A stretch of 64,000 nt of DNA. Origin: Bacillus sp. SD075. Its GTDB lineage: Bacteria > Bacillota > Bacilli > Bacillales > DSM-1321. The position numbers were made by a program, and so were the translations under genes. The stretch spans positions 115,134-179,133 of the forward strand of contig NZ_JADILK010000008.1 in assembly GCF_017355165.1 (NCBI RefSeq), given 5' to 3'. Of this stretch, positions 35,340 through 42,901 are shown in pieces. The notes under the pieces are model-generated. The model had not been told where the DNA came from and ran no database searches. It worked only from the letters and a program-made list of their open reading frames with translations. Every line of letters begins with the position of its first letter. Position 1 is the first letter of the stretch.

Positions 35340-36076
35340 TTTAGACCACCTATAACAAATTATTTATTTAAATAAAAATGAATCATTCATTGTACTTTAA
35401 AATCATAAACTTTTTTCAGTTTTTCCTCAATATCATTAAACGGACAGGAAAACCGCCCGTAAATTACCTTTAATTCCACCAACAAACTAAAAAGACAATA
35501 TTAGGTTATCTGTTATCGAAAACAAACTATACTAAAACTAAAGACCATTCCCGGGAAGTATTGCCATAAAAATCATATGCACATCCTTCCATGTTGCCAG
35601 AATGGAAAGGGAATAGCAAAAACATGTCTTTTAATGGCAAAGAAGACTTCTTGGCATCAAAGCGTTCGCATTCAAAACAGGGATTATGGGCTCCCAATAA
35701 TCAAACTGTTTTACTTGCCCTTCATTAATAGGGCTATTAAATGTTTAGCGATAGACTGATGGCCTATACATGACCTTCCTCTTTCTTCATGAGGTACTGC
35801 CACTTCACCTTCACTATTTGAAAAAAGGGATTTCTGAAGCGCCTCTAGTTGTTCTCTCCTAAACGTGATAAAATTGTAAATGGCTTTATTTTGATTGCAG
35901 CAAGAAGATGAAATTTTTCTTATCATAACGTTCATCAACTTACTTAAAGTAATGTGATGAATGTTATTTCTAAATACCATACAGTATGATTATGCCCTAC
36001 AGAGTAGTTCAAATTAGTCAACGTTTAATTTTAACTTAATAATTAATATTTACAATAATCATCCATATAAAAAAAA
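35340..36076. other. Long AT-rich gap upstream of tagD
   Basis: About 740 bases. An 89-aa minus-strand ORF (35711-35980, containing REQLEALQKSLFSNSEGEV) has no ribosome site and no clear family. It may be a decayed gene fragment. Further right the sequence is very AT-rich and contains the promoter region of tagD. Otherwise I see nothing definite. Confidence 0.4.
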
Positions 36077-36115
36077 TGTGGTTTATTTGTAAAAAAATTG
36101 TGGTTTATTTGTAAA
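36077..36115 (+). promoter_or_regulatory. Phased direct repeats, PhoP-box-like, before tagD
   Basis: TGTGGTTTATTTGTAAA occurs twice (36077-36093 and 36099-36115), exactly 22 bp apart. Read as hexamers it is TGTGGT-N5-TGTAAA-N5-TGTGGT-N5-TGTAAA, an 11-bp phase on one helix face. The complement TTTACA matches the PhoP hexamer TT(A/T/C)ACA, known to occur as repeats with about 5-nt gaps. It abuts the -35 region of the tagD promoter. PhoP controls teichoic acid genes in B. subtilis. Confidence 0.55.
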
Positions 36116-36125
36116 GCTATTAAGT

Positions 36126-36131
36126 TATAAT
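36126..36131 (+). promoter_or_regulatory. -10 box of tagD promoter
   Basis: Perfect TATAAT with no matching -35 (GTTTAT at 36103-36108). It lies 11 nt after the phased repeats and gives a leader of about 150 nt. AAAGGAGG precedes the tagD ATG. Confidence 0.6.
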
Positions 36132-36287
36132 TAGTAAGAGAAAGTCATTGCCTAAAAATATAGGAAAACAACAAGCAGAATTAACATGCTAGTTGCCTGT
36201 TTGATTGTTCCATTTCATATTCTAATAGACCAAATATATATTAATTTGATTGAATAACAGTTTAAGAGTTTTAAAGGAGGAATAAAC

Positions 36288-36686
36288 ATGAAGAAAGTAA
36301 TCACTTACGGAACCTTTGATTTGCTTCATTGGGGTCATATCAATTTATTGAAACGCGCTAAAGATTTAGGGGATTATCTGATCGTTGCCATTTCCACTGA
36401 TGAATTCAATGCATTAAAAGACAAAAAAGCTTATCATAGCTTTGAAAACAGAAAAATGATCCTTGAATCAATTCGCTATGTGGATGAAGTTATACCTGAA
36501 GACAATTGGGAACAAAAGAAGGAAGACATCGTTCGTGAGGGTGTAGATATCTTTGTAATGGGTGATGACTGGAAAGGCGAATTCGATGAATTATCCGAAG
36601 TTTGTGAAGTGGTCTACCTTCCAAGAACGATCGGCATTTCGACTTCCAAAATTAAAGATGACCTTTTACAAGTTACGAATGGCTAA
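36288..36686 (+). CDS. tagD: Glycerol-3-phosphate cytidylyltransferase
   Basis: A 132-aa nucleotidyltransferase making CDP-glycerol from CTP and glycerol-3-phosphate, the donor for all glycerophosphotransferases in this cluster. ITYGTFDLLHWGHINLLKRA contains the HxGH motif (here HWGH), and LPRTIGISTSKIKDDLL contains the C-terminal RTxxISTS motif. MGDDWKGEFDEL is the substrate loop. The length is identical to the usual TagD. It overlaps the next gene by 8 nt. Confidence 0.97.
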   Translation: MKKVITYGTFDLLHWGHINLLKRAKDLGDYLIVAISTDEFNALKDKKAYHSFENRKMILESIRYVDEVIPEDNWEQKKEDIVREGVDIFVMGDDWKGEFDELSEVCEVVYLPRTIGISTSKIKDDLLQVTNG

Positions 36687-37842
36687 AGAATTTGCGATAG
36701 GAATTTATCTTTTTAGTTTCAAAGTTTTATTCTCTATCTTTAAACTTTTCCCTTTATATGACAAAACGACCTTTGTCACATCATTCGGGGACAATTGCCA
36801 ATATATCGCAGATGAAATGGACAAGCAGGACATTTCCGTCCAAAAAGTGTTTTTAATGAAATCGAGCAGTTCTATACAAGTTAAGGACGATGGGGTAACC
36901 ATCGTCCTTCCGTTTGAATCCAAGAATATCCTGGCCATGATCCGATCGATTTATCATCTGGCTACATCAAAATGGATTATCATCGATAATTATTTTGGCT
37001 TTCTTTCAGCCATTGCATTCAAAAAGGAAGTGACATGTGTCCAAGTGTGGCATGCGGCCGGTGCCGTTAAACAGTTCGGGGCAAAAGATCCTTCCATTCA
37101 AAACCGTTCAGCCGGGGCAAGGAAAAGATTTTTAGATGTATATAATAAATTCGATTATGTTACGGCAGGTTCAGAGAGAATGGCCGAGATTTTTCAGGAA
37201 AGTTTTCAACTACCGGCATCCCATATCCTAAGGACCGGGATACCTCGGACCGATTTCTTTTTTAATGATGAATCAAAAAGAACTGCCCGTAATGCTTTGC
37301 TGGCCAAGTATCCAGAACTTGTGCATAAGAAAATAATGTTATATGCCCCTACATTTCGTAATGAAGGCTTGAACAGCGGAGAGATTGCACTTGATTTCGA
37401 ATTACTCTACAGGGAACTTCAGGGCGAAAATTATGCGTTAATTCTAAAACTGCATCCCGCTGTAAAAGCGGAGCATGATTTACAAGATAAATTCCCGGGT
37501 TTCATTTACCCTGTCAATAATGAATTTCACGTTAATCAACTGTTGATCAGTACAGATCTTTTAATAACCGATTATTCTTCGATTCCATTTGAATTCTCTT
37601 TTTTGGGAAGACCCATGATATTCTTTGCATATGACTTAGATAAGTATGTGCAGGAACGGGGATTCTGGGAGGATTACTCTTCTTCCATGCCCGGACCCGT
37701 GGTATCTACCACAGAAGAGCTCATAAAGGGAATCCATACCGCCGATCAGTCATTAATGAAGATCGCTTCCTTTAACCAAAAATGGAATGAATACTCCACA
37801 GGACATTCAAGCAGGGATTTAGTTGATTTCCTTTTTAAATAA
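36679..37842 (+). CDS. CDP-glycerol glycerophosphotransferase, TagB-like primase
   Basis: A 387-aa single-domain enzyme, close in size to B. subtilis TagB (about 381), which adds the first glycerol-phosphate to the ManNAc-GlcNAc lipid. Motifs: FVTSFGDNCQYIADEMD, CVQVWHAAGAVKQFGAKDPS (His in WHAAG rather than WHGT), RTGIPRTDFFF, LYAPTFRNEG and LLITDYSSIPFEFSFLGRP. The start at 36679 overlaps tagD; coupled translation is likely since no good ribosome site exists. WHAAG is typical of the TagB group, supporting a priming role. Confidence 0.9.
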   Translation: MAKEFAIGIYLFSFKVLFSIFKLFPLYDKTTFVTSFGDNCQYIADEMDKQDISVQKVFLMKSSSSIQVKDDGVTIVLPFESKNILAMIRSIYHLATSKWIIIDNYFGFLSAIAFKKEVTCVQVWHAAGAVKQFGAKDPSIQNRSAGARKRFLDVYNKFDYVTAGSERMAEIFQESFQLPASHILRTGIPRTDFFFNDESKRTARNALLAKYPELVHKKIMLYAPTFRNEGLNSGEIALDFELLYRELQGENYALILKLHPAVKAEHDLQDKFPGFIYPVNNEFHVNQLLISTDLLITDYSSIPFEFSFLGRPMIFFAYDLDKYVQERGFWEDYSSSMPGPVVSTTEELIKGIHTADQSLMKIASFNQKWNEYSTGHSSRDLVDFLFK

Positions 37843-37847
37843 AACCA

Positions 37848-37874
37848 CCCACTTCGTTTTACGAAGTGGGTTTT
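37848..37874 (+). terminator. Terminator of tagD operon
   Basis: CCCACTTCGT/ACGAAGTGGG stem with 3-nt loop, followed by TTTTCATTTTTGT. Confidence 0.92.
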
Positions 37875-38054
37875 CATTTTTGTCAATATCCCCTCAACGA
37901 AACACCCTAAAATCAGGGATATTTTTACAGCGAATGACAAATAAAAACAAGGAACTCCATTCTATGAAAAAAGACTCATAATATAGAAAATATTGTAGAT
38001 TATAATACTCAAACCCCACCAATATAAACCAGTAAAATACTACTATATTCCCCT

Positions 38055-38071
38055 TGTAACAAAAATGTAAT
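38055..38071 (+). promoter_or_regulatory. WalR box upstream of the LysM endopeptidase gene
   Basis: TGTAACAAAAATGTAAT fits the WalR consensus TGTWAH-N5-TGTWAH exactly. Its end is 23 nt before an extended -10 (TGTTAGAAT, 38092-38100) that has no -35, the usual layout of an activated promoter. WalR controls lytE-type hydrolases in B. subtilis. Confidence 0.8.
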
Positions 38072-38131
38072 ATGTTTAAATCCATTTAATTTGTTAGAAT
38101 AGGGAAAAAGACATATTAGAGGTGGAAAACC

Positions 38132-39172
38132 GTGAAAAAAAGTGTTGTCGCATTTTCGACATTAGCCATTTTATCTTCGACTTTTGTTTCTCCTGCCCTT
38201 GCCGGTACATATACAGTCAAAAGCGGTGATAACTTAAGTAAAATCGCCCAAAAGCATAATACGACGGTAAAAGACTTAAAACAGCTTAATAACTTAAAAT
38301 CAGACTTTTTGAGAATCAATCAAAAATTAACTACACCCAACTCCAAAACAACATCAGATGCTCCTTCAGTTTCCGTAAAAAAAACAAAGAATGCCACATA
38401 TACCATTGTTTCAGGTGATACCTTAACCAGGATAGCAAACAAGCATAACCTTACACTTGCTGAATTGATGCAAATGAATAACTTAAAATCCGATAGGATT
38501 TATGCTGGCGCCAAACTTATCGTATCCAAATCAACCACCACCACTACCATTGACTTTCCCGGCAGTTCCAAACCATCCAATGTTACTCAGACCCCAGCCA
38601 ATTCGTCTACATACATTGTGGTAAAAGGTGACACACTTTCCGGAATTTCCAGAAAAACCAACTTGACTGTAGCTCAGCTTAAATCAATCAACTCATTAAA
38701 TTCCGATTTAATCAGGGTGGGTCAGAAACTAAAATTAAGTAGTTCGGCAAGCACTGCCCCTGCAGATAAAAACGATGATGGAAAAGTGGAAGCCCCAAGT
38801 TCGGGGAACAAAGTGGCCAACCTTGTTTCCGAAGCAAAGAAATTGATTGGTACGCCTTATTCGTGGGCGGGCGCCTCCCCATCAGGTTTCGATTGCAGTG
38901 GATTTATTTACTATACCTTCAAGAAGGCTGGGTATGAAGTATCCAGGCTTTCATCTTCCACATATTATGATATGGGTAAAAAAGTTACTTCACCGAAAAG
39001 TGGCGATCTTATCTTCTTTGCAACAGGTTCCAATAAAGCAGTGGTAAACCATATGGGAATCTACTTGGGCGGCGGGGAATTCATTCATGCCTCATCAAGT
39101 AAGGGAGTAACAATCAGTACTACTTCAAACTCTTATTTCAAGAGTAAAATCATCGGTTATAGAAGTTTATAA
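38132..39172 (+). CDS. LysM-NlpC/P60 D,L-endopeptidase (LytE/CwlS type)
   Basis: A 346-aa secreted wall hydrolase. A signal peptide (ending ALAG, about residue 25) is followed by three LysM repeats (YTVKSGDNLSKIAQKHNTTV, YTIVSGDTLTRIANKHNLTL, YIVVKGDTLSGISRKTNLTV) separated by Ser/Thr-rich linkers. Then comes an NlpC/P60 domain (about 225-346) with catalytic Cys in SGFDCSGFIYYTF and His in VNHMGIYLGGGEFIH. Such enzymes cut D-Glu-DAP bonds and act in elongation or separation. The start is GTG 38132 with GAGGTGG upstream. It follows a WalR box. Confidence 0.93.
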   Translation: MKKSVVAFSTLAILSSTFVSPALAGTYTVKSGDNLSKIAQKHNTTVKDLKQLNNLKSDFLRINQKLTTPNSKTTSDAPSVSVKKTKNATYTIVSGDTLTRIANKHNLTLAELMQMNNLKSDRIYAGAKLIVSKSTTTTTIDFPGSSKPSNVTQTPANSSTYIVVKGDTLSGISRKTNLTVAQLKSINSLNSDLIRVGQKLKLSSSASTAPADKNDDGKVEAPSSGNKVANLVSEAKKLIGTPYSWAGASPSGFDCSGFIYYTFKKAGYEVSRLSSSTYYDMGKKVTSPKSGDLIFFATGSNKAVVNHMGIYLGGGEFIHASSSKGVTISTTSNSYFKSKIIGYRSL

Positions 39173-39179
39173 GATTTAC

Positions 39180-39212
39180 TTGCCAGACTTCTCTTAGAGT
39201 CTGGCAATTTTA
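39180..39212 (+). terminator. Terminator of the LysM endopeptidase gene
   Basis: TTGCCAGACT/AGTCTGGCAA 10-bp stem with 8-nt loop, followed by TTTTAT. Confidence 0.9.
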
Positions 39213-39459
39213 TGTAAAAGAACCATAGTTTTTTAACCATGGTTACACAATTAAGGGAAAATTAGAATGATGTGCCAACGAGGGAATTCAGTTTCTGTGA
39301 ATCCTTCGTTTTTTTGAATAAAAAAAGGTAAATATGCACTCTAAGTACAAAAAGAAACTATTCTATTTTTGACAGAAAAAAGGTATAGTTAAAAACATAC
39401 CGTCTTAGGTACTTTTTCACACCTTCCATTTTGTTGGATGGTTAAGGGAGGAATATTAA

Positions 39460-40386
39460 ATGAGATCCGAACATAAAAAAAAGAAAAAGAAACGCAAAGC
39501 GTTTAAAATAATTGGCTTCACCCTTCTTATCCTTTTCATTGGCACAGGTGTTTATGGCGCTTCAGTTTATAAATCATTATCCGGTGCGATTCACACTATG
39601 CAGGGTACAGCGCATAAAACGGATAAGCGTGTAGAGGACATCAAGTTCAAAAGCAAAGATCCATTTTCATTACTGATTCTTGGTGTGGATGAAAGAAAAA
39701 ATGACTCAGGTCGATCAGATACGATGATTGTCATGACGGTTAATCCTAAAAAAGAATCGATTGAGTTATTAAGTTTACCGAGAGATACGCGTACAGAGAT
39801 CATCGGTAAAGGTACAAATGATAAAATGAACCATGCCTACGCTTATGGCGGAGTTGCCATGTCAATAAATACAGTGGAAGCCTATTTGGATATTCCGATT
39901 GATTATTACGTCAAAATGAATATGGAAGGCTTTCAGGATATTGTGAACGCAGTTGGCGGTGTCACAGTCGATAATGATATGGACCTTGCCTACAAAGGAT
40001 ATACCTTCAACAAAGGCACGATCGACTTAGATGGTAAAGAGGCCTTGATTTATTCCCGAATCCGTAAAGAAGATCCCCGCGGGGATTATGGACGGCAAAT
40101 GCGGCAACGCCAGGTTATCCAGGCTGTCATGAAAAAAGGGGCAAGCCTATCAACACTTACCAATTATGACGATATATTCGAAGCCCTGGGTAAAAACGTG
40201 GAAACCAATTTAAGTTTCAATGAAATGTTGAGTATCCAAAATAACTACAAATCATCCCTCAAAAATATTGATCAATACACACTTGAAGGTGACAATCAAC
40301 GGGTGAATGGCGTTTGGTACAACATCGTTCCAGAAGATACAAAGCTTGAAGCCCAAAATCGTGTGAAAACACATCTGGGATTATAA
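39460..40386 (+). CDS. LytR-CpsA-Psr wall polymer ligase (TagT/U-like)
   Basis: A 308-aa LCP enzyme. A lysine-rich start and one membrane segment (about 17-38) precede the extracytoplasmic LCP domain. This has SLLILGVDERKNDSGRSDTM, the SLPRDTRTEI arginine motif, IPIDYYVKMNMEGF and YSRIRKEDPRGDYGRQMRQR, the catalytic arginines. It attaches teichoic acid or a related polymer to peptidoglycan, and is one of two LCP proteins in the window. AAGGGAGG precedes the ATG. Convergent with the LtaS-like gene. Confidence 0.93.
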   Translation: MRSEHKKKKKKRKAFKIIGFTLLILFIGTGVYGASVYKSLSGAIHTMQGTAHKTDKRVEDIKFKSKDPFSLLILGVDERKNDSGRSDTMIVMTVNPKKESIELLSLPRDTRTEIIGKGTNDKMNHAYAYGGVAMSINTVEAYLDIPIDYYVKMNMEGFQDIVNAVGGVTVDNDMDLAYKGYTFNKGTIDLDGKEALIYSRIRKEDPRGDYGRQMRQRQVIQAVMKKGASLSTLTNYDDIFEALGKNVETNLSFNEMLSIQNNYKSSLKNIDQYTLEGDNQRVNGVWYNIVPEDTKLEAQNRVKTHLGL

Positions 40387-40392
40387 TGAATG

Positions 40393-40423
40393 GAGGGTGG
40401 CTTTTATCAGTCATCCTCTTTTT
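40393..40423 (+). terminator. Terminator of LCP gene, overlapping convergent CDS
   Basis: GAGGGTGGC/GTCATCCTC stem (two G-U pairs) with 8-nt loop and TTTTT after it. It lies across the stop codon and last codons of the convergent LtaS-like gene, so the two genes share this DNA. Confidence 0.65.
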
Positions 40424-42200
40424 CACTTTTTTCTCTATCCTTCATTTGTTTAAAGTAATCGGAACGTATCACTTGATCACTCAAATCAATCTCTTTTTGG
40501 TCTGCTGGTGAAAACCCATCAACCTTGCCTTCCCCATTTATTTTCATTTGAGAACCATAATCCCCTTTTAATATCAAAGCATCGCCCTCTTCTCCATTCA
40601 GCATGCTTTCTCCGAAGTATGAAGAACTCTTAATATTGAACAGATCATACAGAGTTGGTAGAATATCGATTTGGCCCGCTACCTTATCAATCGTTCCTCC
40701 TTCCATATCCTCCTGATAAATGATCACGGGAATGGGCATATATTTTTCAATCCACTCTTCATCGCTAATTTTACTGCCGTAATACGCTTCAACCTCGTGT
40801 TTATCTTTTAAAAATAGCCCATCATGATCTCCGTAAATGACAATCACGCTGTCTTTCAATTTTCCGTCATCCTTCAACTTCTTTACAAAATCCCCGATGG
40901 CTGAATCTGTATAATGAATGGCTTCAAAATATTTAGTCAGGTAACTGTTCTCTTTTCCAACTTCAGGCCTCAATGTTATCTGTTCCCTCGGTAATGAAAA
41001 AGGTACATGGCTGGTCAATGTAACGAAAAAAGCGTAATAAGGATTTGGCTCATCTTTTAAGAAATCATAGCTTTGATTGAAGAAACTGCGGTCTCCCAAG
41101 CCCATCGAAATCATCTCATCTTGCTGCATATCCTCTATGGAAAGATAATCATCAAACCCTAGTGAAGGATATGCATGCTGCCTATTCCAAAAGTCTTCTT
41201 CATCTCCGTGGAAAGCAAAACTTTGATAATCCCACTTCTTTAATTCCTTAGCAAGACCCGGAAAATCATTATATGGGAATCGAAAAAAGGTCGCGCCCTG
41301 CTTTAAAGGAAATAGTCCAGTATTCACGATAAGCTCTCCGTCAGATGAATTTCCAAATACCGTCTGTGGATATACCTGAGGGAAGTACAACCCCCCTTTA
41401 GCCAGTTCATTCATGAATGGCGTGACCTCCTGCCCGGCACTGCTTTGAAATAGCGGAAACGCCTGTAAAGATTCCACTTGGATGATAATGAGGTTTTTCC
41501 CCTCCAAAGAGCCTGAATGGGCATTTTCCTTTCTTTTCTTTTTATTGAAGTAATCAGAAACGGCCTTCTTTTCTTCCGAAGACATGCCATGCCTTCCCGA
41601 GTCAGTAAAATAGGCATACGTATCCAATGCGTGATGACCGATCGGGCCCCAGTTTCGCAAGAAGGTATTCGCCTCATAACGCCGGGTTATATCTACTTTA
41701 TCTATAAAGATATTCTTGACCGGCTTTAATCCTGCTATCATCAGGAATATTAGGGCCGGCAAAAGTGCCATATGCTTAAGGGGGTATTTTTTCTTCACAA
41801 ATGACTCAGCAATTGGAATGCTTACCAGCAGAAAGATTGCATCCTTGATTTCCATCATACTGAAAATACTTTCACCAAGCCCATTCAGATTGCTTTGTTG
41901 CATCCACATATACGAAGTTATAGGTGTTGAATAATAGCGATAAAACCAGATGTCACCAAGGAAAAAGACCATGATTGAAAGAAGGAAAACTGAAAAAATG
42001 ATGCCCTTTACGATCCGACCCGGTATCATTTCCTTCAGATAAACAATAAAACCGGCAACACCGATGATTATCGTACTTATCCCAATTGAAAGATCATTAC
42101 CCATCCTATCATTCGTATAAATGAAAAGTATAGCCACGATTGAAAATGACAATATTTCAAATAGCCTCTCCTTCAATCGTTGATTCAGGTTATTCTTCAT
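40407..42200 (-). CDS. LtaS-like glycerol phosphate transferase/sulfatase protein
   Basis: A 597-aa member of the lipoteichoic acid synthase family. Four or five N-terminal membrane segments (about 1-170) precede an extracytoplasmic sulfatase-fold domain. This has NLIIIQVESLQAFPLF (metal-binding Glu), VFGNSSDGELIVNTGLFP (catalytic loop), SFAFHGDEEDFWNRQHAYP and VIVIYGDHDGLFL (metal Asp-His). In LtaS the catalytic residue is Thr in GKTSDAE; here the aligned residue is Ser in GNSSDGE, codon TCA. It may be an LTA primase, a paralogue or a changed-activity enzyme. Confidence 0.88.
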   Translation of the reverse strand: MKNNLNQRLKERLFEILSFSIVAILFIYTNDRMGNDLSIGISTIIIGVAGFIVYLKEMIPGRIVKGIIFSVFLLSIMVFFLGDIWFYRYYSTPITSYMWMQQSNLNGLGESIFSMMEIKDAIFLLVSIPIAESFVKKKYPLKHMALLPALIFLMIAGLKPVKNIFIDKVDITRRYEANTFLRNWGPIGHHALDTYAYFTDSGRHGMSSEEKKAVSDYFNKKKRKENAHSGSLEGKNLIIIQVESLQAFPLFQSSAGQEVTPFMNELAKGGLYFPQVYPQTVFGNSSDGELIVNTGLFPLKQGATFFRFPYNDFPGLAKELKKWDYQSFAFHGDEEDFWNRQHAYPSLGFDDYLSIEDMQQDEMISMGLGDRSFFNQSYDFLKDEPNPYYAFFVTLTSHVPFSLPREQITLRPEVGKENSYLTKYFEAIHYTDSAIGDFVKKLKDDGKLKDSVIVIYGDHDGLFLKDKHEVEAYYGSKISDEEWIEKYMPIPVIIYQEDMEGGTIDKVAGQIDILPTLYDLFNIKSSSYFGESMLNGEEGDALILKGDYGSQMKINGEGKVDGFSPADQKEIDLSDQVIRSDYFKQMKDREKSEKEDD

Positions 42201-42354
42201 GCTCCTGCCACTTTCCTCTTCATTATTTCCAAGCCTTGGTTAAGCCTGATTACGGAAGATTACTTATAAATATTACTTAGCGTTGCCATTTATGAGAAAT
42301 TGCACACAGAAAACAGCATAAATAATTGGCACAATGAATTCCTTATAAAAAAAG

Positions 42355-42380
42355 GCCTTCATCACGAAAAGGATGAGGGC
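42355..42380 (-). terminator. Terminator of secA2-slaP
   Basis: GCCTTCATC against GATGAGGGC (one mismatch), 8-nt loop, TTTTTTT on the minus strand, about 60 nt after the slaP-like stop. Confidence 0.8.
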
Positions 42381-42439
42381 TTTGCTTGGGCACCCCGGCA
42401 AAAAGCTACCCGTTGCCGCCAGATCATGCGGTTGATTTT

Positions 42440-42901
42440 CTACGTTCTCTTCCACTCAAAAGCAATCTTCCAACCATGGTCAGGAATCGTTTCCGCCAAC
42501 ATATCACCTTCCTCGAATAAGAAACGCCATGGCATGCTTGAAAGTGCCGGAATCTCACCAAGCTCTGTAAGATCGAATGCCTTTTTCGCGAGAAATTTTC
42601 CATCTTCATCCACTAACAGTAAATCCACGATATCAAACATGATAGCTTTCTCTAATGAATTTCGTAGAAAAGCCACTATGATTACATCGTTTTCCACCCT
42701 AGCAAGCTTGATGCCGGATATTGAAATTTGGTTCGGTTTTAATGCAGGCAGCCTTTGATGATGGAATCTATATACATATTCCTCTTGCTTGGAAGTTTCC
42801 CACCCCTTGTGAAACATCAGGGCAGTATGAACGGCGTCATCCTGATCTAGTAACTCATGTACATCTGAAGCTGCCTTATCCGTCTTTCCAAATAAATTCA
42901 T
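42440..42901 (-). CDS. SLAP-domain accessory Sec / S-layer assembly protein
   Basis: A 153-aa protein overlapping the secA2 stop (ATGA). The sequence (EEYVYRFHHQRLPALKPNQI, ISGIKLARVENDVIIVAFLR, PWRFLFEEGDM) matches the SLAP domain found in S-layer assembly proteins next to secA2 in Bacillus, such as B. anthracis SlaP. The B. anthracis protein is, as I recall, longer with a duplicated domain; this one carries a single domain. No signal peptide, so it probably acts in the cytoplasm with SecA2. Confidence 0.82.
   Translation of the reverse strand: MNLFGKTDKAASDVHELLDQDDAVHTALMFHKGWETSKQEEYVYRFHHQRLPALKPNQISISGIKLARVENDVIIVAFLRNSLEKAIMFDIVDLLLVDEDGKFLAKKAFDLTELGEIPALSSMPWRFLFEEGDMLAETIPDHGWKIAFEWKRT

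Noticed and set aside
35711..35980. 89-aa minus-strand ORF
   Set aside because: No ribosome site and no recognised family; I keep it only as a possible fragment in the description of the gap.
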